DNA from: Sphingomonas yabuuchiae
GTDB taxonomy: Bacteria; Pseudomonadota; Alphaproteobacteria; Sphingomonadales; Sphingomonadaceae
Length of the DNA stretch: 51,119 bases
Reading direction: 5' to 3'
Assembly: GCF_001477495.1 (NCBI RefSeq)
Contig: NZ_LDTF01000050.1
Span: forward strand, 1 to 51,119
Shown: piece after piece, positions 1 through 8,817 of the stretch
How the letters are laid out: each line of letters starts with the position of its first letter
How positions within the stretch are numbered: position 1 is the first letter of the stretch
Program-made: the position numbers and the translations under genes
The notes under the pieces: generated by a model
What the model saw: only the letters and a program-made list of their open reading frames with translations
What the model was told of the DNA's origin: nothing
Database searches by the model: none

Positions 1-31
1 ATGGGTATAAGAGACATAGGTCTGACCGGCC

Positions 32-63
32 GGTCTCCCCGCTCCGGGCGGGGTGGGGAGACC
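32..63. terminator. Strong GC-rich hairpin, possible terminator of an upstream gene
   Basis: GGTCTCCCC at 32-40 pairs perfectly with GGGGAGACC at 55-63 around a 14-nt loop. There is no T-run on either side, so a Rho-independent terminator is only one possibility. It may end a gene lying before the window or act as an interspersed hairpin. Confidence 0.4.
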
Positions 64-142
64 TGTCGTCGCGCACTCCGATGGTGTTAAATCCGGATTA
101 GGACTTTAGGCATAGCCTCTACGCCCTGTCGTGGAGTGCCAT

Positions 143-598
143 ATGAAGCCAGCCGAACCGCTCGCGCTGAACCATAGCTGGCCCTTGTTCGAGCGTGGCG
201 TGCGTTTCGACCTGGGGCAATTATGCGCCCCCGATCCGGCTTTGACCGAGGCCGATGATGCCTGGCTTGCCGCGCATGGCATGGGCCGCTGGTCCTGCGA
301 TCTGTCCTCCGAAGGACTTCACTGGTCGACGGGCGTCTATGACCTCTTCGACTGGCAGCGGGATCGCCCTCTGGATCGGCTTGGCGTACTACCCCTTTAC
401 CGATCCGAATCCTTGTCGGCGGTCGAGCGCCTGCGCGCCTATGCGATCCGTCATCGGCGTGGCTTTACCATCGATGCCCGGATTCACCCGCCGGGCGGGC
501 CACGCTGGATGCGGATCGTCGGTGTTCCGCAATGTCGGGGGAGGCACGTGGTAGCGCTACATGGCCTAAAAATGGACGTCAGCGCCGAATATCGTTGA
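143..598 (+). CDS. Small single-domain PAS protein
   Basis: A 151-residue protein that is almost entirely one PAS fold. A WSCDL segment is followed by the PAS_3-like series LHWSTGVYDLF, then ESLSAVERLRAYAI, then GGPRWMRIVG, and a final ALHGLKMDVSAE strand that normally leads into a signalling output domain. No kinase, GGDEF or HTH output follows, so it is a stand-alone sensor or adaptor; its ligand is unknown. I chose ATG 143 because GGAG at 133-136 is a well-spaced ribosome site; GTG 131 in the same frame overlaps that site. A 10-bp perfect palindrome, AATCCGGATT, lies at 90-99 in the leader and could be an operator. Small PAS proteins of this type are common in sphingomonads. Confidence 0.75.
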   Translation: MKPAEPLALNHSWPLFERGVRFDLGQLCAPDPALTEADDAWLAAHGMGRWSCDLSSEGLHWSTGVYDLFDWQRDRPLDRLGVLPLYRSESLSAVERLRAYAIRHRRGFTIDARIHPPGGPRWMRIVGVPQCRGRHVVALHGLKMDVSAEYR

Positions 599-671
599 TC
601 TATGTGAGGAAAAGGCTGCAATTTCCGTTGCCTGCTTGTTAGCGCGATGAAGCTTTGGCTACCATTCGCAT

Positions 672-1721
672 ATGACAGACAATATTACGGGAGGGGGCGG
701 TCGCCGGGTGCGGACGATCGCGGATCTGGCGGAAATGGCGGGCGTCTCGCCCGGCACCGTCTCGCGCGCGCTGGCGGGCAAGTCGCTGGTCAATGCCGAG
801 ACACGGACGCGGATCCAGGCGCTCGCCGACCTGCACGGCTTTCGCCCCAATCAAATGGCCAGCCGTCTGCGGACCCGCCGCACCGGCGTGATTGGCATCG
901 TCGTTCCGCTAGGGCATGACCGGCGCCAGCATCTGTCCGACCCGTTCTTCATGACCATGCTGGGCCATCTGGCCGATGCGCTGACGGAGAATGGCTATGA
1001 CGTGATGCTGTCGCGCGTGATCCCGGATGCGCCCGACTGGCTGGACCGCGTGGTCGATAGCGGCATGGTCGACGGCGTGCTGTTGATCGGCCAGTCGAAC
1101 CAATATGATGCGATCGAGCGGGTCGCCAGCCGCTATCGTCCGCTCGTCGCCTGGGGCGTCAACCTGCCGGATCAGGTCCATGCGGCGGTCGGCACCGACA
1201 ATGCCAAGGGGGGCTATCTGGCGGGACGACGGCTGATCGAACGGGGTGCCCGTCGTATCGCCTTTCTGGGCGATATCAGCGCCCCCGAGATTCGCCAGCG
1301 CCATGACGGCCTGGCGCGCGCCATGGCCGAGGCCGGGCTGGACGGCGGCCCGGTCCAGCTTTCCACCCATCTCGCCTCCGAGGTGATGGAGCAGGAAATC
1401 GCCGCCCATATCGATGTGCTGCTGGAGCAGGGCGGAGGGACCGTCGCGATCGACGGGATCGTCGCGGCGTCGGACATGATCGCGATGACCGCCGTGAGGG
1501 TACTCGCCGACCGCGCGATCGCGGTGCCCGATACCTTGCCCGTCATCGGCTATGACGACCTGCCGCTCGCCGCGCAGGCGGTGCCGCGCATCACCACCAT
1601 TCGCCAGGACATCGCGGCAGGTGCGAAGGCAATGGTCGACGCGCTGTTCGCCCGCATCGGCGGGGACGAGGCGGGTTCGGTCGTGCTCGATCCCGAACTG
1701 GTGCTTCGCGAAACGGCCTGA
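672..1721 (+). CDS. LacI-family transcriptional regulator of the sucrose unit
   Basis: A 349-residue LacI/GalR repressor. The N-terminal helix-turn-helix spans roughly residues 15-60 (TIADLAEMAGVSPGTVSRAL) and leads into the hinge-helix region around NQMASRLRTRRTG. A periplasmic-binding-protein-like effector domain fills the rest, including the typical GYDDLPLA and ITTIRQD segments near the C-terminus. It is convergent with the GH68 gene, and the MFS transporter lies beyond that, which suggests control of sucrose or fructoside uptake. Its recognition helix is identical to that of the second LacI protein at 13,235-14,257, and the two match over most of their length. The likely operator is at 4,376-4,387. 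No strong ribosome site precedes ATG 672. The effector is inferred from context only. Confidence 0.9.
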   Translation: MTDNITGGGGRRVRTIADLAEMAGVSPGTVSRALAGKSLVNAETRTRIQALADLHGFRPNQMASRLRTRRTGVIGIVVPLGHDRRQHLSDPFFMTMLGHLADALTENGYDVMLSRVIPDAPDWLDRVVDSGMVDGVLLIGQSNQYDAIERVASRYRPLVAWGVNLPDQVHAAVGTDNAKGGYLAGRRLIERGARRIAFLGDISAPEIRQRHDGLARAMAEAGLDGGPVQLSTHLASEVMEQEIAAHIDVLLEQGGGTVAIDGIVAASDMIAMTAVRVLADRAIAVPDTLPVIGYDDLPLAAQAVPRITTIRQDIAAGAKAMVDALFARIGGDEAGSVVLDPELVLRETA

Positions 1722-1723
1722 GG

Positions 1724-1753
1724 CCATTGCTCCCCGATCATGGGGAGCAATGG
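1724..1753. terminator. Bidirectional terminator hairpin between lacI and GH68 genes
   Basis: CCATTGCTCCCC at 1724-1735 and GGGGAGCAATGG at 1742-1753 form a perfect 12-bp stem around a 6-nt loop. It sits exactly between two convergent stop codons (lacI ends at 1721, GH68 ends at 1761), so it can serve both strands. A T-tract is lacking. Confidence 0.75.
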
Positions 1754-1760
1754 TCATCGA

Positions 1761-2888
1761 TCAGGCGATCGTCACCCGATCGCCATCGAACGCCAGCCTG
1801 AACCAGGGGGCGGCCGTCCCGCCGAACCGCTCCCGGCGAAGCGCGACGTCGCCGCCCGCGTCGCGGCCTTCCGTGCCCCAATAATCGACGAAGCTGGTGA
1901 CATCGCCTTCGCCCGTGACCCACCAGCAATAGGCCTGGGTCGGCTCTTCCACCGGATTGCCGGCGACCAGCCCGGTGCCGTTGACCGGTCGCCATGGTCC
2001 CGCAAAGCTGTCGGCGACCATGGCATAGAGCCCCGTCGGCGCGCCGAGGCCGGGGGCGAAGCGCTTCCCCTGGGTCGACCAGAAGCAGTAATACAGGCCA
2101 TCGCGGACGATGATGTGCGGCCGCTCCAGCTCGGCATTGACGCCAAGCGATTCGATTAGCGGCGGCTGGATGGTCCAGCGGTCGCCCTCACGCTTGGCGA
2201 CACCGACCACGCCGTCGATATCCTGCTTCACCCAGCCTGCCGAGCCGACGAACAGCAGATACTCCGCGCCGTCCGCCGGGTCGCGGAAATAGCCGGGATC
2301 GCGAAATCCCTTGATGCCGCCATTTTCCGGCTCGGCCTGGTTGGCGACGATATAGTGATGACCGTCCGCCGCGACGCTTTCCACCGGCTCGCTCCAGCCC
2401 TCCGTGCGGGCGGTATCGCCCTCGACGATGAAGCGGCCCTGCGTCTCGAACAACCGCTGCTCGAAGGTGCGGGGCTGGCCGCGCCGTCCGGAGGCGGTGA
2501 AATACATGGTCAGCGTCGTGTCGTCCTCGCCAAGCACCGCCGAACCCGACCATTCGCGGCTGCCCGGCGTGAAGCCGTCGGCAAAGGTCACGCCGTGATC
2601 GCGCCAGCCGTCCGTCCCATAGCTGGTCAGGCGGATGCGGGCTTCGTCATGGCGCATCTCGGGATCCGACAGGCGCGGCGTCGCCAGGAAGAACCACCAG
2701 CTGCGTCCGGCGAAAAAGGCGGTGCGGCCATCGGCATAGGCGATCTGCCACATGTCCCAGAAATCATGGTCGGGCAGGATCGGCACGACATCGGCGGCGG
2801 TGAACACCGGCAGGCGCGCGTCGGTCTGCGCAGCGATCCCGGCCAGCGCGTCGGCGGACCAATGGGCAGGGGCGGGGGTTTCGGTCAT
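1761..2888 (-). CDS. GH68 family beta-fructofuranosidase/levansucrase-like enzyme, cytoplasmic
   Basis: A 375-residue glycoside hydrolase family 68 protein. The three family catalytic positions are visible: Asp45 in WDMW (nucleophile), Asp197 in GFRDP (transition-state stabiliser) and Glu255 in ELERPH (acid/base, matching the ER pair of SacB-type enzymes). There is no signal peptide; the protein starts MTETPAPAHW and goes straight into the fold. It should therefore cleave sucrose or short fructosides inside the cell, releasing glucose and fructose, rather than build levan outside. Levansucrases of this family are normally secreted, so this location is a real difference. It follows the MFS gene by 32 nt on the same strand, and GAGG precedes ATG 2888. 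Hydrolysis versus transfructosylation cannot be decided from sequence. Confidence 0.88.
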   Translation of the reverse strand: MTETPAPAHWSADALAGIAAQTDARLPVFTAADVVPILPDHDFWDMWQIAYADGRTAFFAGRSWWFFLATPRLSDPEMRHDEARIRLTSYGTDGWRDHGVTFADGFTPGSREWSGSAVLGEDDTTLTMYFTASGRRGQPRTFEQRLFETQGRFIVEGDTARTEGWSEPVESVAADGHHYIVANQAEPENGGIKGFRDPGYFRDPADGAEYLLFVGSAGWVKQDIDGVVGVAKREGDRWTIQPPLIESLGVNAELERPHIIVRDGLYYCFWSTQGKRFAPGLGAPTGLYAMVADSFAGPWRPVNGTGLVAGNPVEEPTQAYCWWVTGEGDVTSFVDYWGTEGRDAGGDVALRRERFGGTAAPWFRLAFDGDRVTIA

Positions 2889-2920
2889 GATACCTCAGGG
2901 AGAAATCGGAAAAAGGGGGA

Positions 2921-4285
2921 TCAGGCTTGCGGGGCGGCGCCGAGCGGCAGACCCTGCGCATTGCGGGCGCGCACCGTATAGACGGAGACGGCGGCCATCA
3001 GCATCAGCACGCCGCACAGCGTCAGCACGTTGCGCGGATCGCCGCCCAGCCAGCTTTTATAGAAGAGCGGCAGCGTCACGCCGAAGATCAGCATCGGGAT
3101 GACGATCATCATGTTGAAGATGCCCATATAGACACCCGTCCGCTCGGGCGGGATCGAGCCTGCCAGGATGACATAGGGATTGCCCATCATGCTTGCCCAG
3201 CCCAGGCCGATGCCGATGGCTGGCAGGAACAGCATCGCCTTGCTGGTCATGTGCGGCAGCACCATCATGCCGATGCCGGTGATGACGAGACAGGCGGCAT
3301 GGAGCGGCGCGGCGCCGATCCGCTTGGCCAGCGGCACCATCGCAAAGGCCGCGACGAAGGCGACACCGTTATAGAAGGCGGCGACCTCGCCATTGGTCAG
3401 CACCGCGGCATGGAAACCGGATGACGTCACGTCCGCCGTGCCATAGACCGACCGGCCGATCGCGTAGATCACGTAATTCCAATAGGCCATCATCGCATAC
3501 CATTGGAAAAGGCTCATCAACGCCAGCTTGCGCATCGGCAGCGGCATGTCGCGGATCGCGTCGCCGATTTCCTTCAGCGTGGCACCGATGCCCTTGGGCG
3601 CAGCGGCGATGCGCGCGCGTTCTTCGGGCGCCAGCGGCAATTCGGGCACCCGCTTGATCGACCAGACGATGGTGGCGAAGGACAGCACCGCGCCGATCAT
3701 GAAGACCACGCGCGCCGTATAGGGGATGTTGTGCCCATCCACCCAGTCCGGGTTCATCCCCGCCCAGACCAGGATCGAAGGGGTGAGGAAGGCGAGCATC
3801 TGCGCCAGCCCGGTAAAGGCGCTCTGCGTCAGGAAGCCGATATTATGCTGCGACCCGTCGAGCCGGTCGGAGACATAGGCACGGTACGGCTCCATGGTGA
3901 TGTTGTTGCCCGCGTCGAGAATCCAGAGCAGCGACACCGCCATCAGCAGCGACGAACTGAGCGGCATGAAGAACAGCCCCAGCGCGCACAGCACCGCCCC
4001 GATCAGGAAATAGGGCGTGCGGCGTCCCCAGCGGCTGTCCGTCCGGTCGCTCATCGCGCCGATCAGCGGCTGGATCAGCAGGCCCGTCATCGGCCCGGCC
4101 ATCTGCAACAGCGGAATCTGCGCCTCGGACGCGCCGAGATAGCTGTAGATCGGCGCCATGTTCCCCTGTTGCAGCCCGAAGCTGAATTGCAGGCCAAGGA
4201 AGCCCAGATTCATCTCCAGGATGCGGGTCAGCGAGAGGCGGGGCTTGGCCAAGGCCATGATTCCGGCAGGAGTAGAGGGGGTCAT
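2921..4285 (-). CDS. MFS sugar transporter, SUT/SuxC-like (probable sucrose importer)
   Basis: A 454-residue, roughly 12-helix major facilitator. The loop after the second helix reads MSDRTDSRWGRRTPYF, close to the SDR-x-GRR signature of plant-type and bacterial sucrose/maltose proton symporters. Long hydrophobic stretches alternate to the C-terminus (for example AMLFLPAIGIGLGWASMM). It is the first gene of a two-gene operon with the GH68 enzyme, and a LacI-type operator (4376-4387) lies about 90 nt upstream. ATG 4285 is preceded by GAGAGGA at good spacing. The simplest role is import of intact sucrose for the cytoplasmic GH68 enzyme. The substrate is inferred from the neighbour and the family resemblance; maltose or another disaccharide remains possible. 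Confidence 0.85.
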   Translation of the reverse strand: MTPSTPAGIMALAKPRLSLTRILEMNLGFLGLQFSFGLQQGNMAPIYSYLGASEAQIPLLQMAGPMTGLLIQPLIGAMSDRTDSRWGRRTPYFLIGAVLCALGLFFMPLSSSLLMAVSLLWILDAGNNITMEPYRAYVSDRLDGSQHNIGFLTQSAFTGLAQMLAFLTPSILVWAGMNPDWVDGHNIPYTARVVFMIGAVLSFATIVWSIKRVPELPLAPEERARIAAAPKGIGATLKEIGDAIRDMPLPMRKLALMSLFQWYAMMAYWNYVIYAIGRSVYGTADVTSSGFHAAVLTNGEVAAFYNGVAFVAAFAMVPLAKRIGAAPLHAACLVITGIGMMVLPHMTSKAMLFLPAIGIGLGWASMMGNPYVILAGSIPPERTGVYMGIFNMMIVIPMLIFGVTLPLFYKSWLGGDPRNVLTLCGVLMLMAAVSVYTVRARNAQGLPLGAAPQA

Positions 4286-4375
4286 GCGGGTCCTCTCGCA
4301 CGCGGGGGTGGGCCTATAGTCTATCGCTGGCTTGCCGCGTCGAGGCCATCATGGCGTACCGCATCACGGATTGCA

Positions 4376-4387
4376 ACAAACGATTGC
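4376..4387. promoter_or_regulatory. LacI-type operator upstream of the MFS-GH68 operon
   Basis: ACAAACGATTGC matches the pseudo-palindrome GCAAACGATTGC found before the TonB receptor gene (10576-10587) at 11 of 12 positions. It has the central CG typical of LacI-family operators. TTGCAA repeats flank it at 4371-4376 and 4384-4389. It is about 90 nt upstream of the MFS start codon. Confidence 0.6.
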
Positions 4388-4552
4388 AACGATGATCGAT
4401 GAACGGCGTCAGGGCAAAATAATGGGAGGTCAGGGCGTTTCGTCGCGCTTGGCTAGGACCGCGCTCTTGCGCTTGAACGGGCGGCCGACCGGGCAAACCT
4501 CTTGCACGAAGACGTGCGACGGTTGATCGTCCGGTTCGAAGAGGACCTGTCC

Positions 4553-5002
4553 ATGCTGTTCACGATCGTCAGTCTGCTGATCGCGCCGATGGCCGCCCAA
4601 CCTGCGCCGTCGAAATCGGTCTGCGATGTCGGGCGGGCCATATTGGCGGACATGCGGCCTTGGGCCGGAGACGAAACCTATCTCGAAACTGACCCGGAGC
4701 GCAGCGGCCTCATGAAGCTATGCCCGGACCTTCGTACCGTATTGCCGAGTGGCTACCGCATGGTGAACGACGATGCCCGGCGGCGGGCCGATATCCATGC
4801 CCCGCTCCCGGGACCGCGCCCTATCGCCGCCTATATCTATGCGATCGGTTCGCCCATCATCGCGACCGATGGCCGTTCGGCGACGGTGGAAGTCCTGTGC
4901 ACATGCACGGGGCTGTGCGGCTCCGCCACGCGAAGCCGCTACATCCGCACGCCCCAAGGCTGGCGGCGTGACGGCAAGCCCCGGATGCTTTGGGTCTCCT
5001 GA
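4553..5002 (+). CDS. Small secreted cysteine-containing protein of unknown function
   Basis: I do not recognise this family. ATG 4553 is preceded by GAGG at 4541-4544 and gives a 149-residue protein with a short Sec signal peptide (MLFTIVSLLIAPMAAQPAP), then a small domain. An upstream in-frame TTG at 4502 would put charged residues before the signal and is less likely. The mature part has five cysteines, one in SKSVCDVG, one in MKLCPD and three clustered in LCTCTGLCG, which suggests disulphides in the periplasm or outside. It is convergent with the S9 peptidase gene with only five bases between stops. It has no visible link to the sucrose operon, although it is divergent from it. Confidence 0.65.
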   Translation: MLFTIVSLLIAPMAAQPAPSKSVCDVGRAILADMRPWAGDETYLETDPERSGLMKLCPDLRTVLPSGYRMVNDDARRRADIHAPLPGPRPIAAYIYAIGSPIIATDGRSATVEVLCTCTGLCGSATRSRYIRTPQGWRRDGKPRMLWVS

Positions 5003-5007
5003 TCCAC

Positions 5008-7317
5008 TCACCGCCCGCCGGGCGGCAGGTTCGTCTCCAGATAGCGGGTCATCAGCGAATAGAGGTGGATGCTGGTATTCTCGCCCTCATAGATGCCGTG
5101 GCTGCGGTCGGGATAGGCCATCATCGTGAACGGCTTGTTGAAGTGGATCAGGCGGTCGACCAGCTGATCCTGGTTCTGGTAATGGACATTGTCGTCCAGC
5201 GTGCCGTGGATCAGCAGCAGATTGCCCTTCAGCCGGTCTGCGAAGGTGATCGGCGAGCCGTTCCTGTACCCTTCCACATTGTCCTGCGGCAGGCCCATAT
5301 AGCGCTCCTGATAGATGGTATCATAGAGCGTCATGTCGGTCGGCCCCGCCACCGCGATGCCGATCTTGTAGAGGTCCGGGTAACGAAACAGCGCATTCTG
5401 GGTCATCGCGCCGCCGCCGCTCCAGCCCCAGATGCCGATCCGGGCGGGGTCGATATAGGGCCGGGTGGCCAGCATCTTCTGCACGCCCGCCGCATAATCG
5501 GCCGAGGCGAGGATGCCGACCTGGCGATAGATGATCTTGCGCCAGTCATGCCCTCGCGGCGTAGCAGTCCCGCGCGGGTCGAGACTGGCGACCAGATAGC
5601 CCTTTTGCGCCAGCATCCGGTGCCACAGCCCCTGCGACCCGGCCCAGCGGTCCGCGACCGTCTGCCCCCAGGGTTCGCCATAGACGAAATAGAGGATCGG
5701 ATAGCGCTTGGTCGGATCGAAGCCCGGCGGCTTGATCAGCCAGCCGTCGAGCTGCGTGCCGCCGCCGATATCGACGCGGAAGAATTCGGTCGCGGGCAGG
5801 CCTGTGTCCTTCACCAGCCTCGCCAGCGGCGCATTGGCGGCCAGCGTGCGCAGCGGCTGCTGGCGGGTCATGTCGAGCATGTCCGTCACCGGCGGTGCGT
5901 CGAAGCGCGATACGGTGTGCAGCGCCCAATGCTCACCCGGCGCGATGTCGTAGCTGTGCGTGCCCGGCTGGTTCGCCGGGGTCAGCCGCTCGACCTTGGG
6001 CGTGCCCGACAGGGTGGTGCGATAGAGGTAACGCTGGGTCGGATTGTCGGGCGAGGCGATGAACCAGGCATAACCCGCCTTTTCATCGACGTTCAGCAGC
6101 TCGACCACATCGAACTTGCCCGGCGTACGCAACGTCGCGCGGCCGCTTGCCCGGTCGATGGTGTAGAGGTGCCGCCAACCATCGCGTTCGGACAGCCAGG
6201 TGAAGCTGCGCCCGCCGTTCAGCCATTCGGGGGCGGGATTGGCCTCGACCCAGGCGGCGTCCTTTTCGACCATGATCGGCTTGACCGCGCCGGTCGCGGG
6301 ATCGCCGAGCAGGACGTTGTAGGTGTTCTGGAGCCGGTTGGACTGCTGGATGAACAGGGCGTCGGGGCCGCCCGCCCAGCTGATCTGGGGCACGTAATTC
6401 TGGCGCGGATCCCCCGTCAGCTTGAACCAGCGGGTCGCGCCATCGGCGACATCGATCACGCCGGTCGTCACCGCCGAGTTGGTCGTTCCCGCCTTGGGAT
6501 ATTGCAGCGGGATCACCTGAGAATATTGGCCGCCGGTGTTCTTCACCATGTCGAAGGTGCCGACGCCCTTCGTATCGAAGCGGAGAAAGGCGATGCGCTG
6601 GGAATCCGGGCTCCACTCGAACGCGCGGTGGACGCCGAACTCCTCCTCATAGACCCAGTCGGCCAGCCCGTTGACGACATAGTCGTCGCCGTCTTTCGTC
6701 GATGCGACAGGCGCGCCGCCCTCGATCGGTTCGACATAGATGTTGTTGCCCCGGACATAGGCGATACGGCGGCTGTCCGGCGAGACGGTCGCGTAGAGCA
6801 GGGTCGAGGGGGCGGCATCGCCGCCGATCCGGTGCAGCCGCTTGGTCGTGGTGTCGTATAACCAGTAGTCGGACAGCGCATTGGTCCGGCGGAAGCGCTT
6901 GCCGTTGGTCTGGATCAGCAGCCAGCGATGGTTGGGCGACCATTCATAGCTGTCGATGCCAAGCGGCGCACGTGCCCCCGGCGGGACCAGATCGGCGGCG
7001 GCGACCTCGACCTGCCGCCGTCCGTCGGCGATCGCATAGCGGACGATATCCTGCCCGCCCTTGGGCGCGTCCTCGAGCGCGAGATAGCTTTCGCCGTCCT
7101 TGCCCCAGCGGCTGGCACGAACGGACTCGGTGCGCACCGCTCCTGGGCCGAAAATTCCCGCGACAGACAAGGCGCCGGACGGCGCGGCGGCTGGCATAGT
7201 GGACGACGAGGTGTCGGACGGCGGCACGGGCACCGGCGTCTGGGCCATAAGCGGGGCCGCCAAAGTGATCGACGACAGCGAAACCAAAAATCCGGACATC
7301 CGCCAGCACGACCGCAT
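5008..7317 (-). CDS. S9 family prolyl oligopeptidase, dipeptidyl-peptidase IV-like, exported
   Basis: About 769 residues from ATG 7317; an in-frame GTG at 7329 adds four residues, but GAGGAG is better spaced for the ATG. A signal peptide ends near APLMAQ, followed by a Pro/Ser/Thr-rich linker. The N-terminal beta-propeller carries the DPP-IV motif DWVYEEEFGV, whose glutamates hold the free amino terminus of substrates. The C-terminal alpha/beta hydrolase domain has the catalytic Ser in GWSGGGA (about residue 633), Asp in GTLDDNVH (about 708) and His in RSHGIYEG (about 740). GWSGGG replaces the usual GWSYGG; the nucleophile is intact. It should release X-Pro or X-Ala dipeptides in the periplasm. 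It appears monocistronic and is divergent from the FAD-protein gene. Confidence 0.92.
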   Translation of the reverse strand: MRSCWRMSGFLVSLSSITLAAPLMAQTPVPVPPSDTSSSTMPAAAPSGALSVAGIFGPGAVRTESVRASRWGKDGESYLALEDAPKGGQDIVRYAIADGRRQVEVAAADLVPPGARAPLGIDSYEWSPNHRWLLIQTNGKRFRRTNALSDYWLYDTTTKRLHRIGGDAAPSTLLYATVSPDSRRIAYVRGNNIYVEPIEGGAPVASTKDGDDYVVNGLADWVYEEEFGVHRAFEWSPDSQRIAFLRFDTKGVGTFDMVKNTGGQYSQVIPLQYPKAGTTNSAVTTGVIDVADGATRWFKLTGDPRQNYVPQISWAGGPDALFIQQSNRLQNTYNVLLGDPATGAVKPIMVEKDAAWVEANPAPEWLNGGRSFTWLSERDGWRHLYTIDRASGRATLRTPGKFDVVELLNVDEKAGYAWFIASPDNPTQRYLYRTTLSGTPKVERLTPANQPGTHSYDIAPGEHWALHTVSRFDAPPVTDMLDMTRQQPLRTLAANAPLARLVKDTGLPATEFFRVDIGGGTQLDGWLIKPPGFDPTKRYPILYFVYGEPWGQTVADRWAGSQGLWHRMLAQKGYLVASLDPRGTATPRGHDWRKIIYRQVGILASADYAAGVQKMLATRPYIDPARIGIWGWSGGGAMTQNALFRYPDLYKIGIAVAGPTDMTLYDTIYQERYMGLPQDNVEGYRNGSPITFADRLKGNLLLIHGTLDDNVHYQNQDQLVDRLIHFNKPFTMMAYPDRSHGIYEGENTSIHLYSLMTRYLETNLPPGGR

Positions 7318-7454
7318 CGACCCACCCACTCCTCGATCAGAAGCATCGGAGCCTAACGACTGCTTTCAAAATCGTATACTCAAATCTGCGTGAAGATCGG
7401 CCGCGATAGGATTAGGGCCTCGGCGGTGGCGATCACGAAGGGATGGGCCGGTTG

Positions 7455-8816
7455 ATGGATGCAGGAATCGAGCATGTCGCGATCATCGGCGGCGGCTTTG
7501 CGGGCACGTTGCTGGCCATTAATCTGGTCCGCCATGGCGGACCGCGCGCGACGCTGATCGAGCGGCGGGCCAACCAGCTGGCGCGCGGCGTCGCCTATAG
7601 CGCGGCGCATGCCGAGCATCTGCTGAACGTACGTGCGGGCAATATGAGCGCGCTGCGCGACGATCCCGATCATTTCGTCCGCTGGCTGGTCGCGCGCGGG
7701 ACGGGGGATGCCAAGACCTTCGTGCCCCGCCGCGTCTATGGCGATTATCTGCGCGACCTGTTGATGGAGACGATCGCGGCGGACCCGGCGCGGCTGACCC
7801 TGGCGAGCGGCGAGGTGGTGGCGCTGGAGCGGGCCGGGCAAGGCTATCGCCTGAAGATGGCGGAGGGCGAAGAGCTGGCGGCGGATGCGGTGGTGCTGGC
7901 GCTGGGCAACCTGCCGCCGCACACGCCGCCGGGGATCGATCCGGCTTTGCTGGCGGAAGGCTGTTATCGCGAGGACCCCTGGGCTGGCGATATCGCCGAA
8001 GGGTTGAGCGAAGACGACCGGGTGTTGCTGGTCGGCAGCGGGCTGACCGCGATCGATGCGGCGTTGCTGCTGGACGCCAGCGGGTTCGGAGGGCGGACCA
8101 TCGCCATGTCGCGTCGCGGACTGGCCCCGCGCCGTCATGCCGAGACACCGCCTGTGGCTCCCCTGCGCGAACGCCCCGCCGCCAGCCTGTCGGCGCTGGT
8201 CCGGCATATCCGCTGCGCGGCGCAGGAACAGGGCTGGCGCGGTGCGGTCGATGCGCTTCGCCCGGTGACGCAGATGATGTGGGGCGCGGCGGATGGTGCG
8301 ACGCGGGCACGCTTCCTGCGGCATGTAAGGCCCTATTGGGACGTGCACCGCCACCGCCTCGCACCCTCGGTCGCGGACCGGGTGGACGGGTTGGTTGAGG
8401 CGGGGCGGCTGTCGATCGCGGGCGGCAAGCTGGTGCGCGTGGAGCCGGACGGGCAGGGGGCGCTGGTCCATTGGCGGCCGCGCGGGAGCGATGCGATCGA
8501 GACGCTGAAAGTCGCGCGGATCGTCAATTGTACTGGTCCGCAAGGCGATCTGCTTCGTTCGCGCGAGCCGCTGATCCGGCAGCTGATCGGCGAGGGGATG
8601 ATCCGCCCGGATGCGCTTCGTATCGGGCTGGAGGTCGATGCGCAGAGCCATGTTGTGGCGGCGAATGGCGGTGTAGACGACCGGCTTTACTGCATCGGCC
8701 CGATGACGCGCGGCGGGCTGTGGGAGGTCGTGGCGGTGCCGGACCTGCGCCAGCAGAATTGGGAACTCGCGCGGCGATTGGCGCATGCGCAATGGGTCGG
8801 GGGCGAGGGGCTTTAA
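7455..8816 (+). CDS. FAD/NAD(P)-binding protein (FAD_NAD_binding_9-type)
   Basis: About 453 residues, with an N-terminal Rossmann dinucleotide motif (HVAIIGGGFAGTLLA) and then GVAYSAAHAEHLLNVRAGNMS, a region typical of the FAD/NAD(P)-binding protein family PF13454. A second nucleotide-binding element appears at VLLVGSGLTAIDAALLL. No signal peptide or membrane segment is seen, so it should be a soluble oxidoreductase. ATG 7443, four codons upstream, is in frame but has GAAGGG touching it; ATG 7455 places the Rossmann strand closer to the N-terminus, as is usual. The gene is convergent with the tryptophan-halogenase-family gene, with a palindromic repeat between them, and may act on the same substrate system. 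The substrate is unknown. Confidence 0.75.
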   Translation: MDAGIEHVAIIGGGFAGTLLAINLVRHGGPRATLIERRANQLARGVAYSAAHAEHLLNVRAGNMSALRDDPDHFVRWLVARGTGDAKTFVPRRVYGDYLRDLLMETIAADPARLTLASGEVVALERAGQGYRLKMAEGEELAADAVVLALGNLPPHTPPGIDPALLAEGCYREDPWAGDIAEGLSEDDRVLLVGSGLTAIDAALLLDASGFGGRTIAMSRRGLAPRRHAETPPVAPLRERPAASLSALVRHIRCAAQEQGWRGAVDALRPVTQMMWGAADGATRARFLRHVRPYWDVHRHRLAPSVADRVDGLVEAGRLSIAGGKLVRVEPDGQGALVHWRPRGSDAIETLKVARIVNCTGPQGDLLRSREPLIRQLIGEGMIRPDALRIGLEVDAQSHVVAANGGVDDRLYCIGPMTRGGLWEVVAVPDLRQQNWELARRLAHAQWVGGEGL

Positions 8817-8817
8817 A

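Noticed and set aside
603..640. A LacI operator before the first lacI gene
   Set aside because: GCAA and TTGC arms exist near 618-631 but are spaced by 6 nt instead of 4 and lack the central CG pattern; not convincing.
4990..6861. A 623-codon plus-strand open frame opposite the S9 peptidase
   Set aside because: Low-complexity Arg/Ala/Gly/Asp-rich product, no ribosome site, and fully inside the real peptidase gene.
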